Shown here in pieces: positions 8,583-16,590 of a stretch of DNA of 64,000 bases. How positions within the stretch are numbered: the first letter of the stretch is position 1; each line of letters opens with the position of its first letter. The notes under the pieces were generated by a model that worked only from the letters and a program-made list of their open reading frames with translations, was not told the origin of the DNA and searched no databases. The DNA comes from Gammaproteobacteria bacterium. Its GTDB lineage: Bacteria > Pseudomonadota > Gammaproteobacteria > Steroidobacterales > Rariloculaceae. The translations under genes and the position numbers were made by a program. Where the stretch lies: the NCBI GenBank assembly GCA_022819855.1, contig JAJEGN010000014.1, positions 64,501 through 128,500 on the forward strand, in the 5' to 3' direction.

Positions 8583-9666
8583 GGAATTCAGCGTCATTTC
8601 GATGTCGTTTCTCGACGCGATGACCTGCGGCTTCGGCGCGGTGATCCTGTTCTTCATGATTATCACGGCCAACATCGATCTCAGGCGCGACACCGTGCTC
8701 GACGATGTGGCCGCCGAGGTCGATCGCATGGAGATCAGGGTCGTGGCCGGCCGCCGGAACCTCGTGCAACTCAGGGAGGATCTCGCGCGCCTGCTCGAGG
8801 AGCGGTACACGACACGCGGCGTCAAGGAACAGATCATGGCGGAGATCGATACGACGCGGGATGACCTGGTCACGCAGGCCGAAGCCGCCGACGCGCGCGA
8901 GGATCTCATCGAACAACTGCGGGCGGATCTCGCCGCACTGGAAGAAGAGACCGAGCAGCTCGCGCTGACCGACGACACGGCCGAAGAAGCCGGCGCTGCG
9001 ATCCGCAGCGTCCAGGGCGAGGGTTACCGCCAGTACCTGACGGGGCTGCGCATGGGCGGCCAGCGCATCGTCATTCTCGTCGACGTGTCCGCGAGCATGC
9101 TCGACCGTACGCTCGTCAACATCATCCGGCGCCGCAACCTGCCCGACGCGCAAAAGCGCCAGGCGCCGAAGTGGCAGCAACTGGTCAACACCGTGGACTG
9201 GCTCACGGCGCAGATTCCGCCCGGCACGCAGTTTCAGGTGATCGCGTTCAACGACGAAGCCTGGTCGCTTGTCGACGGGACCGACGGGCAGTGGCTTACG
9301 GCCACCGACGCAAGTCAGCTCGACGAGGCCGTGCGCCGGCTGCGCGAGGAGACGGTCGCCGACGGCCCGACGAGCCTGCACGTGGCGTTCCAGGCGGCAC
9401 GGCGCCTGGAACCGCGACCGGACAACATCTACCTGCTCGTCGATGGCCTGCCCACCATGGGCGGGGTCCAGCCGACGCGGGACGGCGTAAACAGCAGGGA
9501 GCGGCTGGGTCATTTCGAGCGCGCGAGCCGCGAGCGGCCGATCGGCACGCCCGTCAACGTCATACTGCTCGCGATGGAGGGCGATCCGCTCGCGGCGCCC
9601 GCCTACTGGCAGCTCGCGCTCGAAAGCGGCGGCTCGATGATGGCGCCGGCGGAGGACTGGCCGTGA
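8569..9666 (+). CDS. MotB-like membrane segment + coiled coil + vWA domain (first copy)
   Basis: The ATG at 8569 overlaps the FHA gene by 14 bases. The 365 aa product has a short cytoplasmic start and SMSFLDAMTCGFGAVILFFM (residues 11-30). The Asp at 16 sits just before the membrane helix, in the register of the proton-binding Asp of MotB (compare its ADFMTAMMAFFLVMW). A coiled coil follows at about 45-140. Then comes a von Willebrand A domain with an intact MIDAS start, DVSAS (172-176), and a later LLVDG strand. The vWA domain should lie in the periplasm and bind a metal and a protein ligand. It replaces the peptidoglycan-binding OmpA domain found in true MotB. Confidence 0.82.
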   Translation: MARRREFSVISMSFLDAMTCGFGAVILFFMIITANIDLRRDTVLDDVAAEVDRMEIRVVAGRRNLVQLREDLARLLEERYTTRGVKEQIMAEIDTTRDDLVTQAEAADAREDLIEQLRADLAALEEETEQLALTDDTAEEAGAAIRSVQGEGYRQYLTGLRMGGQRIVILVDVSASMLDRTLVNIIRRRNLPDAQKRQAPKWQQLVNTVDWLTAQIPPGTQFQVIAFNDEAWSLVDGTDGQWLTATDASQLDEAVRRLREETVADGPTSLHVAFQAARRLEPRPDNIYLLVDGLPTMGGVQPTRDGVNSRERLGHFERASRERPIGTPVNVILLAMEGDPLAAPAYWQLALESGGSMMAPAEDWP

Positions 9667-10673
9667 GCAAGAAGAAGCGCCGCGGCATAGAGACACTGAG
9701 CCTGTCGTTTCTCGACAGCATTTCCTGCGGTTTCGGGGCCATCATCCTGCTGCTCGTGATCACGAAGCTCTTCGAGCCGATCAGGCTCGAGGAGAGCAAT
9801 CTGGAACTGGAGGGACTGCTCGCACGCTACGAGCAGGAACTCGCCGAGATTCTCGGCGAAACCGAGACCGTGCAACGCGAACGCGTCACGACCGCCGAAA
9901 CGGTCGAAGAGGACCAGATCCAGGTCCTCGAGCTGCAGCAGGAACTCACGCGCATCCGTTCCGTTCTGCTCGACCGGCAGGACGACGACACGGTTGCCGA
10001 CGAACTCGCCGGCCGGCTTGCGGCGGCCAAGCAGTCGCTGACCGAGGAGATGGAGCGCCTGCTCACCAACCAGACACCGAATGTCGAGGACTACGCGATC
10101 GGCGGCGTTCCGGTCGACAGCGAATACATCATCTTCATCATCGACACCTCCGGCAGCATGCGCAGCTACGCCTGGGACCGCGTCCAGCAGCAGATCAGCG
10201 AGACGCTCGACGTCTATCCCACCGTCAAGGGCATGCAGATCATCAACGACGAAGGAACGTACCTTTTCAGAAGCTACCGGGGCCAGTGGATACCCGATAC
10301 GCCGGCCCGCCGGCGCGCGATCCTCGATTCCCTGCCGAACTGGAACGCCTTCTCCGATTCGAGCCCGAGGGAGGGCATCCTCGAGGCGATCGAGAGGTTC
10401 TACGATCCGGAGAAGAAGATCTCCCTGTACGTCTACAGCGACGATTTCGCGCCGACATCCACGATTCGCCAGGTCGTCGGCGAAGTCGACCGGCGCAACC
10501 GGCTCGACGAGGACGGCACTCGCCGGGTCCGGATCCACGCCGTCGCCTTCCCCGTCTACTGGGACGTCATGGGCGACCTCGTCTCGTCCGCGCGCTACGC
10601 CACGCTCATGCGGGTGCTGTGCCAGCGCAACGGCGGAACCTTCGTCGCGCTGCCCTCGCGCCGCGACATCTGA
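9663..10673 (+). CDS. MotB-like membrane segment + coiled coil + vWA domain (second copy)
   Basis: A GTG start at 9663 overlaps the previous stop (GTGA). The 336 aa product has the same plan as its neighbour: SLSFLDSISCGFGAIILLLV (13-32) with Asp18 before the helix, a long coiled coil (about 45-135), and a vWA domain with MIDAS DTSGS (161-165). Outside the membrane motif and MIDAS the two proteins are quite different, so they are old paralogues rather than a recent duplication. Because channel rings of the MotA/ExbB type hold two B-type subunits, the adjacent genes may supply a heterodimer. The coupling of translation by GTGA fits matched amounts. Confidence 0.82.
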   Translation: MSKKKRRGIETLSLSFLDSISCGFGAIILLLVITKLFEPIRLEESNLELEGLLARYEQELAEILGETETVQRERVTTAETVEEDQIQVLELQQELTRIRSVLLDRQDDDTVADELAGRLAAAKQSLTEEMERLLTNQTPNVEDYAIGGVPVDSEYIIFIIDTSGSMRSYAWDRVQQQISETLDVYPTVKGMQIINDEGTYLFRSYRGQWIPDTPARRRAILDSLPNWNAFSDSSPREGILEAIERFYDPEKKISLYVYSDDFAPTSTIRQVVGEVDRRNRLDEDGTRRVRIHAVAFPVYWDVMGDLVSSARYATLMRVLCQRNGGTFVALPSRRDI

Positions 10674-10900
10674 GCTGCCGGGCGGTTTGGCGGCCGGCAA
10701 CGTGCGGCCGGCGTCCTGCCGCATTGGGTGCACGACGGCCGATCGAGGGGCCGCGAGCAGCGCCAGAGGCACCTTGCTCAGCCCTCGTCAGAATTGATCA
10801 TCATTCGGGCATGGTCCGGCCCGGATTCGACCCGGAATTGCCCCCCGGCGGCGCTCCAATGGCAGGTGTCAGCAGACAGCTGGACGCAAAGGAGCGAATC

Positions 10901-11641
10901 ATGACGAAGAACATCCTGATACTGGCACTGACCGCCGGGCTTGCGAGCCCCGCCTGGACGGCCGAGAACAGTGCCGCACCGAAGGAGGAGAGCATCGGCG
11001 TCGGCAGCGGCCTGGTCGCCGGCGCGCTTGCCGGCGGGCCCGTCGGCGCCATCGTCGGCGCGGCGATGGGCGGCTGGCTCGGTGACAAGTTCCACCGCGA
11101 GCGCTCGGCGAAGCTCGAGTTCGAGCGGCGGTCCGAGCAGGCGCGCGTCGATCTGGAGCAGGCGCGGCTTGAAGCCGACGAACTGCTGGCCATGCTCGAG
11201 GAGAGCAACGCCGATCTCGGGCAGCTCAGGGCCGAGTGGCGCACCGCGCAGGTGAACTACCGTAACGCGCTGCAGCAGGCGCTGGACACGCAGATCTATT
11301 TTCGTACGGGTGAGAGCGTGCTCGACGAGGCAAGCGACGAACGCCTGGGGCGCATTGCGGGACTCGTCGCTGAACTCGCCGATCTGACCGTCGTCGTCGA
11401 AGGTCATGCCGACGCGCGCGGTGCCGAGGACTACAACGAGCAGTTGTCGTCCGCACGGGCACAGGCCGTACGGGACGCGCTCGTGCAGGCCGGCGTCTCG
11501 CCCGGCCGGATCTTCTGGGTTGCCGAAGGCGAGCGCCATTCGACGGCCGACGAGAAGGACCTCGACGCCATGGCGCTCGACCGCCGCGTGAACCTGAGTA
11601 TCGTGGATCGGGACGCGGTGAACCGCGTCGCGCAACAGTAG
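10901..11641 (+). CDS. OmpA-family protein with glycine zipper (PdsO-like)
   Basis: The ATG at 10901 follows AAAGGAG. Product 246 aa: signal peptide (about 1-20), a glycine-zipper segment (about 34-64, GxxxG repeats ending GGWLGDKF), a helical/coiled region (70-125), then an OmpA C-terminal domain (about 130-240) with the peptidoglycan-binding pattern VEGHADARG...LSSARAQAV. The layout recalls the sortase-system OmpA protein family PdsO, but no sortase gene is present here. It lies 227 bases after the second vWA gene and could provide the cell-wall anchor those proteins lack. A hairpin terminator follows. Confidence 0.85.
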   Translation: MTKNILILALTAGLASPAWTAENSAAPKEESIGVGSGLVAGALAGGPVGAIVGAAMGGWLGDKFHRERSAKLEFERRSEQARVDLEQARLEADELLAMLEESNADLGQLRAEWRTAQVNYRNALQQALDTQIYFRTGESVLDEASDERLGRIAGLVAELADLTVVVEGHADARGAEDYNEQLSSARAQAVRDALVQAGVSPGRIFWVAEGERHSTADEKDLDAMALDRRVNLSIVDRDAVNRVAQQ

Positions 11642-11703
11642 GCGCCGAGGCCGAGGAACCGACCTGCTCCGGAAGGGCGGATCGCCAGGGCGGAGTCAGG
11701 ACC

Positions 11704-11733
11704 GGGCCGCGTCAGGGATGGCGCGGCCCTTCT
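11704..11733 (+). terminator. Hairpin terminator after the OmpA-family gene
   Basis: GGGCCGCG (11704-11711) pairs exactly with CGCGGCCC (11722-11729) around a 10-base loop, followed by TTCTTC. It lies between two convergent genes, 62 bases after the OmpA-family stop and directly at the bioD stop. It is a good intrinsic terminator for the plus-strand module and may also stop the minus-strand biotin transcript. Confidence 0.65.
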
Positions 11734-12615
11734 TCATCTGTCGGTCGCGTCACGGCTCGGAGCGATGAGCGGCAGGAGTTCCGGTAGCGACGGACCGTCG
11801 CCGCGCTCGCGAGGCAGGGCGACGACCCGAGTTGGCGCCAGGAACCGCTCGAGAACCTCGCACGTCTCGTCGAGCGGGACGGGCTGCTCGACGGACTCGC
11901 TGACGATGATGCCGAGCAGTTCGACGCCCCGAGCCCTCAGCGCACCGGCCGCCGTAAGCGTGTGGCTCAGCGTGCCGAGGTAGCTGCCCGTGACGAGCAG
12001 CGCCGGCGCACCGAGCGCCGCGATCCAGTCGATGACCGTGTGCCGCTCGTCGAGCGGCACCATGACGCCGCCGATCCCTTCGATGAGCGTGAGATCGAAG
12101 CCGTCGGATGCCCGGCAGAAGCTCAGCAATTCGTCAAAGGGGATGTGTTTGCCTTCGCGCGCGGCCGCCATGTCGGGCGACAGCGGCGCGGCGAACCGCC
12201 ATGGCGACACGGCGTCGAGTTGCGCGGTTACGGGTTTGCGGCCCTGCGCGGTCCGGGGTTCGAGCTCCTCCGCAGCCACTGATTCAGGTCCCTGTCCGGC
12301 GAGCAGGCGGCCCGTGTCGCTTGCTTCGATCTCGGCGGCGTCGAAGCCCGTCATTATCGGCTTGAGCGCGCGTACCCTGAGCGGCGTGCGGCGGAGTTCC
12401 TCAAGCAGCGCGCACATGACAAAGGTCTTGCCGACGTCGGTCCCGGACGCCGTCACGAAGACCGTATTCCCGGTGTTGCCGGACCCGGCGAATTGCGCTC
12501 CCTGACCGGTGTGCCCTTCACGGGTCGCGGGGCCCGTTTTCGTGGTTCGTCCCGGGTCCGCGGACGGTGTGTCCGGACCGGTATCTCTCCCATGACTCGT
12601 TGCTGCGCTTGTCAT
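11734..12615 (-). CDS. bioD: Dethiobiotin synthetase
   Basis: ATP-dependent closure of the ureido ring: 7,8-diaminopelargonate plus CO2 to dethiobiotin, the penultimate biotin step. The P-loop is VTASGTDVGKTF, followed by the ALKPI strand and the EGIGG motif typical of BioD. The start is fixed by an ATGA overlap with the bioF stop (12612-12615). That start gives 293 aa, about 50-60 more than usual, because some 50 low-complexity residues rich in G, T, D and P precede the P-loop. An internal start nearer the P-loop is possible. The neighbour bioF supports the role; bioB and bioC are not in the window. Confidence 0.9.
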   Translation of the reverse strand: MTSAATSHGRDTGPDTPSADPGRTTKTGPATREGHTGQGAQFAGSGNTGNTVFVTASGTDVGKTFVMCALLEELRRTPLRVRALKPIMTGFDAAEIEASDTGRLLAGQGPESVAAEELEPRTAQGRKPVTAQLDAVSPWRFAAPLSPDMAAAREGKHIPFDELLSFCRASDGFDLTLIEGIGGVMVPLDERHTVIDWIAALGAPALLVTGSYLGTLSHTLTAAGALRARGVELLGIIVSESVEQPVPLDETCEVLERFLAPTRVVALPRERGDGPSLPELLPLIAPSRDATDR

Positions 12616-13790
12616 CTTCGGTCCGGAATCGCCTGGACGGCCTGGGCCAGTGCGCCCACATCGCGCTCGGAGTGCTCGGCCGAGAATGCAAACCGCAGCC
12701 GCGATGTGCCGGCAGGTACGGTCGGCGGCCTGATCGCGGCGACGAGGAAACCGGCATTGCGCAGCGTGTGTCCCGCTTCGACCGCGCGTGCAGCGGAACC
12801 AAGCACGAGCGGCACGATGGCCGACTGCGCGGGTTCGAGTCCGAGGGCCGCAGCGAAGGAACGTGCGCGCTCGACCGGGATACCGACGAGGTCCTTCCGG
12901 GTCGAGATGATCTCGAGCGCGGTTGCCGCGGCCGCGACGGTTCCAGGCGGCAGTCCCGTCGAGAAGCCGAAGCTGCGCGCCCGATTGCGGATGAGCTCGC
13001 AGACCTCGTGGCTCGCACAGATGTACCCGCCGTAGCCGCCGGCGGCTTTCGACAGCGTTCCCATCTGCAGGGGCACGTCGACGGGCTCGTCGAATGCGAA
13101 CGATGAGCCGCGGCCGGCGCCGACGACGCCGAGTCCGTGCGCGTCGTCCGTCATGAGCCAGGCATCGAAACGTCCGGCGAGTTCGCAAAGCTCCGGCAGC
13201 GGAGCGAGGTCGCCCTCCATACTGAAAACCCCTTCGGTGAGCAGCAGGCAATGGCGGTGGTTGCGGCGTTCCGCGGCGAGTACGGCTGCGGCATGGTCCG
13301 CGTCGTTGTGGGTGAAATGCACGACCTTCGCAAGGCTCAGCGCCGCGCCGCCGAGCAGACAGGAATGGCAGAACTCGTCCATGACGATGAGGTCCGCTTC
13401 GCCCGCGAGCAGCGGGATGACGCCGATGTTCGTGAGGTAGCCGCTGCCGAAGACGACCGCGTCCTCGGTGTCCTTGAGCGCGGCAAGCCGCGCTTCAAGC
13501 GCAGCATAGAGCGGGTGATTGCCCGTAATCAGCCTGGAGGCGCCGGCTCCCGTGCCGTAGCGGCGCGTGGCCTCGAGACTTGCGTTGACGACCTCGGGAT
13601 GGTGCGACAGGCCGAGATAATCGTTGCTTGCGAAGGAGACGAGTTCGCGGCTGCGGCTTCGCACGCGGCGGCCGTCGATTTTCTCGGTGCCTGCAAGCGA
13701 GCGCCTGAGTTCGCGGCGCTCAAGCGCCTGCAACTTTCGCGTTGCGAACTCGTCGAGCGATCGGTCAGGCAAGCGTCGTCTCCGCGGCAA
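12612..13790 (-). CDS. bioF: 8-amino-7-oxononanoate synthase
   Basis: A PLP enzyme that condenses pimeloyl thioester with alanine in biotin synthesis. The 392 aa product shows the alpha-oxoamine synthase signature: SNDYLGLS, TGNHPLY, DDAHGLGVVG (cofactor-stacking region) and the PLP lysine in MGTLSKAAGG (K248). It is followed by bioD with an ATGA overlap, so the two are translationally coupled. A 104-base gap separates it from the phosphomannomutase gene upstream on the same strand, with no obvious promoter. Confidence 0.95.
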   Translation of the reverse strand: MPRRRRLPDRSLDEFATRKLQALERRELRRSLAGTEKIDGRRVRSRSRELVSFASNDYLGLSHHPEVVNASLEATRRYGTGAGASRLITGNHPLYAALEARLAALKDTEDAVVFGSGYLTNIGVIPLLAGEADLIVMDEFCHSCLLGGAALSLAKVVHFTHNDADHAAAVLAAERRNHRHCLLLTEGVFSMEGDLAPLPELCELAGRFDAWLMTDDAHGLGVVGAGRGSSFAFDEPVDVPLQMGTLSKAAGGYGGYICASHEVCELIRNRARSFGFSTGLPPGTVAAAATALEIISTRKDLVGIPVERARSFAAALGLEPAQSAIVPLVLGSAARAVEAGHTLRNAGFLVAAIRPPTVPAGTSRLRFAFSAEHSERDVGALAQAVQAIPDRR

Positions 13791-13894
13791 GAGCGCTCGA
13801 ATTGTCCCGAAAAGACGCGCGGGCCGCCATCTGAACGTCGAATCTTCAGCCGGTTGGCGAAAGGGATGCGTCGAACGGCCCGCGTTAGCGCGCC

Positions 13895-15253
13895 TCAGCC
13901 GGGTTCGCCGCCGATGATCTCAAGCAAGTCTTCAGTCATGGCTCGCATGAGTTCCGCATCGGCGCGGCTTTCGACGTTGAGGCGCAGCAGGGGCTCCGTG
14001 TTGGACGCTCTCACGTTGAAGCGCCAGTCGGGAAACTCGACGCCCAGTCCATCGACACGCTCGACGTACTCGGCCCGCCCTGCATATTCGTTTTCCAGTC
14101 GCGTAATGGTCTGCGCGGCGTCGTCGACGCGCCTGTTGATCTCGCCGCTCGTCGGAAACCTCGCGACGCGGTCCGCGACGAGTGCCGACAGCGGAGCCGC
14201 GCGGCGACTCATGATCTCGGCGACCATGAGCCACGGGATCATTCCGCTGTCGGCGTAGGAAAAGTCGCGGAAGTAGTGATGGGCGCTCATTTCGCCGCCG
14301 TAGACGGCGTCCGCTTCGCGCATCGTGTGTTTTATGAACGCGTGCCCGGACTTGCTCTGCACCGCTTCGCCACCCGCCTGCCTGACCGCGTCGATCGTGC
14401 TCCAGGTCAATCGCGGGTCGTGGACGATGCGTTCACCGGGCAACTTCTCGAGAAATGCAAGCGCGAGCAGGCCGACCAGGTAGTAGCCTTCGATGAACGC
14501 GCCCCGCTCGTCGAAGAAGAAGCAGCGGTCGAAGTCGCCGTCCCAGGCGATGCCAAGATCGGCGCCGGACTCGAGCACGGCCGCCGATGTCGTGCCGCGA
14601 TTGCTTTCAAGCATGGGATTCGGCACGCCGTTCGGGAAGTGGCCGTCAGGCTCGTGCTGCAGCTTGACGAGTTCGAACGGCAGGTGCGGCTCGAGCAGAT
14701 CGACGAACGGGCCCGCGCAACCGTTACCGGCGTTGACGACGATTCTGAGCGGTTGTAGCGCGTCCCTGTCGACGTAGCCGAGCAGGTGATCGATGTAGTC
14801 GCCGGTGAGGTCCCGCCGGTTAACGCCGCCCTGCTGCGGGGCTTGCGGAAACTCGCCGGACTCGGCGATCCGGCGAATGTCCTGAAGACCCGTGTCGGCG
14901 CTGATGGGCCGCGCGCCGGTCCTGACCATCTTCATGCCGTTGTGATCGCGCGGATTGTGGCTCGCCGTGACCATGATCCCGCCGTCGAGCCCGTCGTGGA
15001 ATGTCGCGAAGTAGACGAGTTCCGTACCGCAGATTCCGATGTCGACTACATCGACGCCCGAATCGGTCAGTCCCCGGGTCAACGCGGTGGAAAGCGCCGG
15101 GCTCGACAGGCGTACGTCCCGTCCCAGGGCGACGGTTGCGGGCGCGACGTGGGCCGCATAGGCGCGGCCGATGCGCCAGGCGATTTCCTCGTTGAGATCC
15201 TCGGGGACGCGGCCTCTGACATCGTAGGCCTTGAAACAGTCGATTCCCTTCAT
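13895..15253 (-). CDS. manB: Phosphomannomutase (CpsG/ManB type)
   Basis: Interconverts mannose-6-P and mannose-1-P (possibly also glucose phosphates) for sugar-nucleotide and polysaccharide synthesis. The 452 aa product has the phosphoserine site TASHNP (S98), the metal loop DGDFDR (D238, D240, D242), and the sugar-binding GGEMSAHHYF region, closely following the layout of enterobacterial CpsG. The start at 15253 lies 95 bases from the divergent bioA start. It is placed upstream of bioF-bioD on the same strand, a grouping with no obvious pathway link. Confidence 0.9.
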   Translation of the reverse strand: MKGIDCFKAYDVRGRVPEDLNEEIAWRIGRAYAAHVAPATVALGRDVRLSSPALSTALTRGLTDSGVDVVDIGICGTELVYFATFHDGLDGGIMVTASHNPRDHNGMKMVRTGARPISADTGLQDIRRIAESGEFPQAPQQGGVNRRDLTGDYIDHLLGYVDRDALQPLRIVVNAGNGCAGPFVDLLEPHLPFELVKLQHEPDGHFPNGVPNPMLESNRGTTSAAVLESGADLGIAWDGDFDRCFFFDERGAFIEGYYLVGLLALAFLEKLPGERIVHDPRLTWSTIDAVRQAGGEAVQSKSGHAFIKHTMREADAVYGGEMSAHHYFRDFSYADSGMIPWLMVAEIMSRRAAPLSALVADRVARFPTSGEINRRVDDAAQTITRLENEYAGRAEYVERVDGLGVEFPDWRFNVRASNTEPLLRLNVESRADAELMRAMTEDLLEIIGGEPG

Positions 15254-15348
15254 GGCCGCGGGCTTCCGGCGGAGAACGCGCGTCAGTATAGCGGGAAGAT
15301 GTCAACCGGGGATTGTCGTAGTATCGGCGCACGCTGCCCGCGACCGAT

Positions 15349-16590
15349 ATGCCTTTGTCCACACTCTGGTTGCCGTACAGACAGATGCAAACGGCGCCGC
15401 CGCCTTTCGAGGCGGAGCGGACCGAGGGCGTGTGGATCACGCTTGCGGACGGCCGCCGGCTCATCGACGGCACGGCGTCGTGGTGGACAGCCTGCCACGG
15501 CTACAACCATCCGCACATCCGGGCCGCGGTCGAGGCGCAACTCGCCGCCATGCCCCACGTCATGCTCGGCGGCCTGGTACACGAGCAGGCGCTGACTCTC
15601 TCGCGGCGGCTCGCCGGCATGCTGCCTGGCGATCTGGAGCACGTGTTCTTCTCCGAGTCGGGATCCGTGTCGGTCGAGGTCGCGATGAAGATGGCGCTGC
15701 AGTACTGGATCAACCGCGGCCAATCCGGCCGCCGCCGCTTCCTGACGTTCAGCAACGCCTATTTCGGCGATACCTTCGCCGCGATGTCCGTCTGCGATCC
15801 CGAGGAGGGCATGCACGCGATGTTTCGCGGCACATTGGCCGAGCAACTCGTCCTTGACCTCCCTGCCGATCCGGACGACACGGCGGCGGTCGAACATGCG
15901 CTCGCCCGCCAGGCGCCGGAACTCGCGGCGCTCATCGTCGAGCCGCTCGTGCAGGCTGCAGGCGGCATGAAGTTCCATTCTCCCGCCGTGCTCGCACGCC
16001 TGGTCGAACTCGCCCGTTCGCACGATCTCATCGTCATCTTCGACGAGATTGCGACGGGTTTCGGCCGCACGGGCACGATGTTCGCCTGCGAGCAGGCTGG
16101 TCTCGTGCCCGACATCATCACGCTTTCGAAAGCGCTCACGGGCGGAACGCTGCCGCTGGCGGCGACGGTGGCGCGCCGGCAGGTCTACGAGGCGTTCCTT
16201 TCGGACGATCCCGAGCGGGCGCTGATGCACGGTCCGACCTACGCCGGCAATCCCCTCGGCTGCGCCGCGGCCAACGCCTCGCTTGACCTCTTCGAGCGCG
16301 AGCCGCGTCTCGAGCAGGTCGCGGCCATCGAAGCGCGCCTGGCCGACGGTCTCGAGGAACTGCGGGAATGCCGCGGCGTTGCCGATGTGCGTGTCAAGGG
16401 TGCGATCGGCGTCGTCGAACTCGAGCGGCAGCCGGAGCTGGAACGGCTCCGGGCGCGATTCGTCGATGAAGGCGTCTGGGTGCGGCCCTTCGGCAAGGTC
16501 GTCTACCTGATGCCGGCGTTCACGATCGACACGGCGGAACTCGACGCGCTGATCGGCGCCGTCGGAACGGTGGTTTCCGAAACGGCCTAG
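15349..16590 (+). CDS. bioA: Adenosylmethionine-8-amino-7-oxononanoate aminotransferase
   Basis: Transfers an amino group from S-adenosylmethionine to 8-amino-7-oxononanoate, between BioF and BioD in biotin synthesis. A class III aminotransferase of 413 aa: substrate-pocket TASWW (W45-W46), FDEIATGFGRTG (cofactor Asp232) and the PLP lysine in TLSKALTGG (K261). It is separated from bioF-bioD by manB and on the opposite strand, so biotin genes here are not one operon. Its TAG stop shares a CTAG palindrome with the stop of the convergent ilvI gene. Confidence 0.95.
   Translation: MPLSTLWLPYRQMQTAPPPFEAERTEGVWITLADGRRLIDGTASWWTACHGYNHPHIRAAVEAQLAAMPHVMLGGLVHEQALTLSRRLAGMLPGDLEHVFFSESGSVSVEVAMKMALQYWINRGQSGRRRFLTFSNAYFGDTFAAMSVCDPEEGMHAMFRGTLAEQLVLDLPADPDDTAAVEHALARQAPELAALIVEPLVQAAGGMKFHSPAVLARLVELARSHDLIVIFDEIATGFGRTGTMFACEQAGLVPDIITLSKALTGGTLPLAATVARRQVYEAFLSDDPERALMHGPTYAGNPLGCAAANASLDLFEREPRLEQVAAIEARLADGLEELRECRGVADVRVKGAIGVVELERQPELERLRARFVDEGVWVRPFGKVVYLMPAFTIDTAELDALIGAVGTVVSETA

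Noticed and set aside
960-11641. Zorya, type VI secretion, Tol-Pal or tellurite-type system
   Set aside because: No ZorC/ZorD-like helicase or nuclease, no Tss genes, no TolA/TolB/Pal set and no TerD-like genes. Only single domains are shared.
10901-11641. Complete proteobacterial sortase system
   Set aside because: Only the OmpA-type member is suggested; no sortase active-site motif or target protein is present.
15285-15305. Minus-strand TTGACA and TATACT before manB
   Set aside because: The two boxes are perfect-looking but only 9 bases apart, which cannot form a sigma70 promoter.
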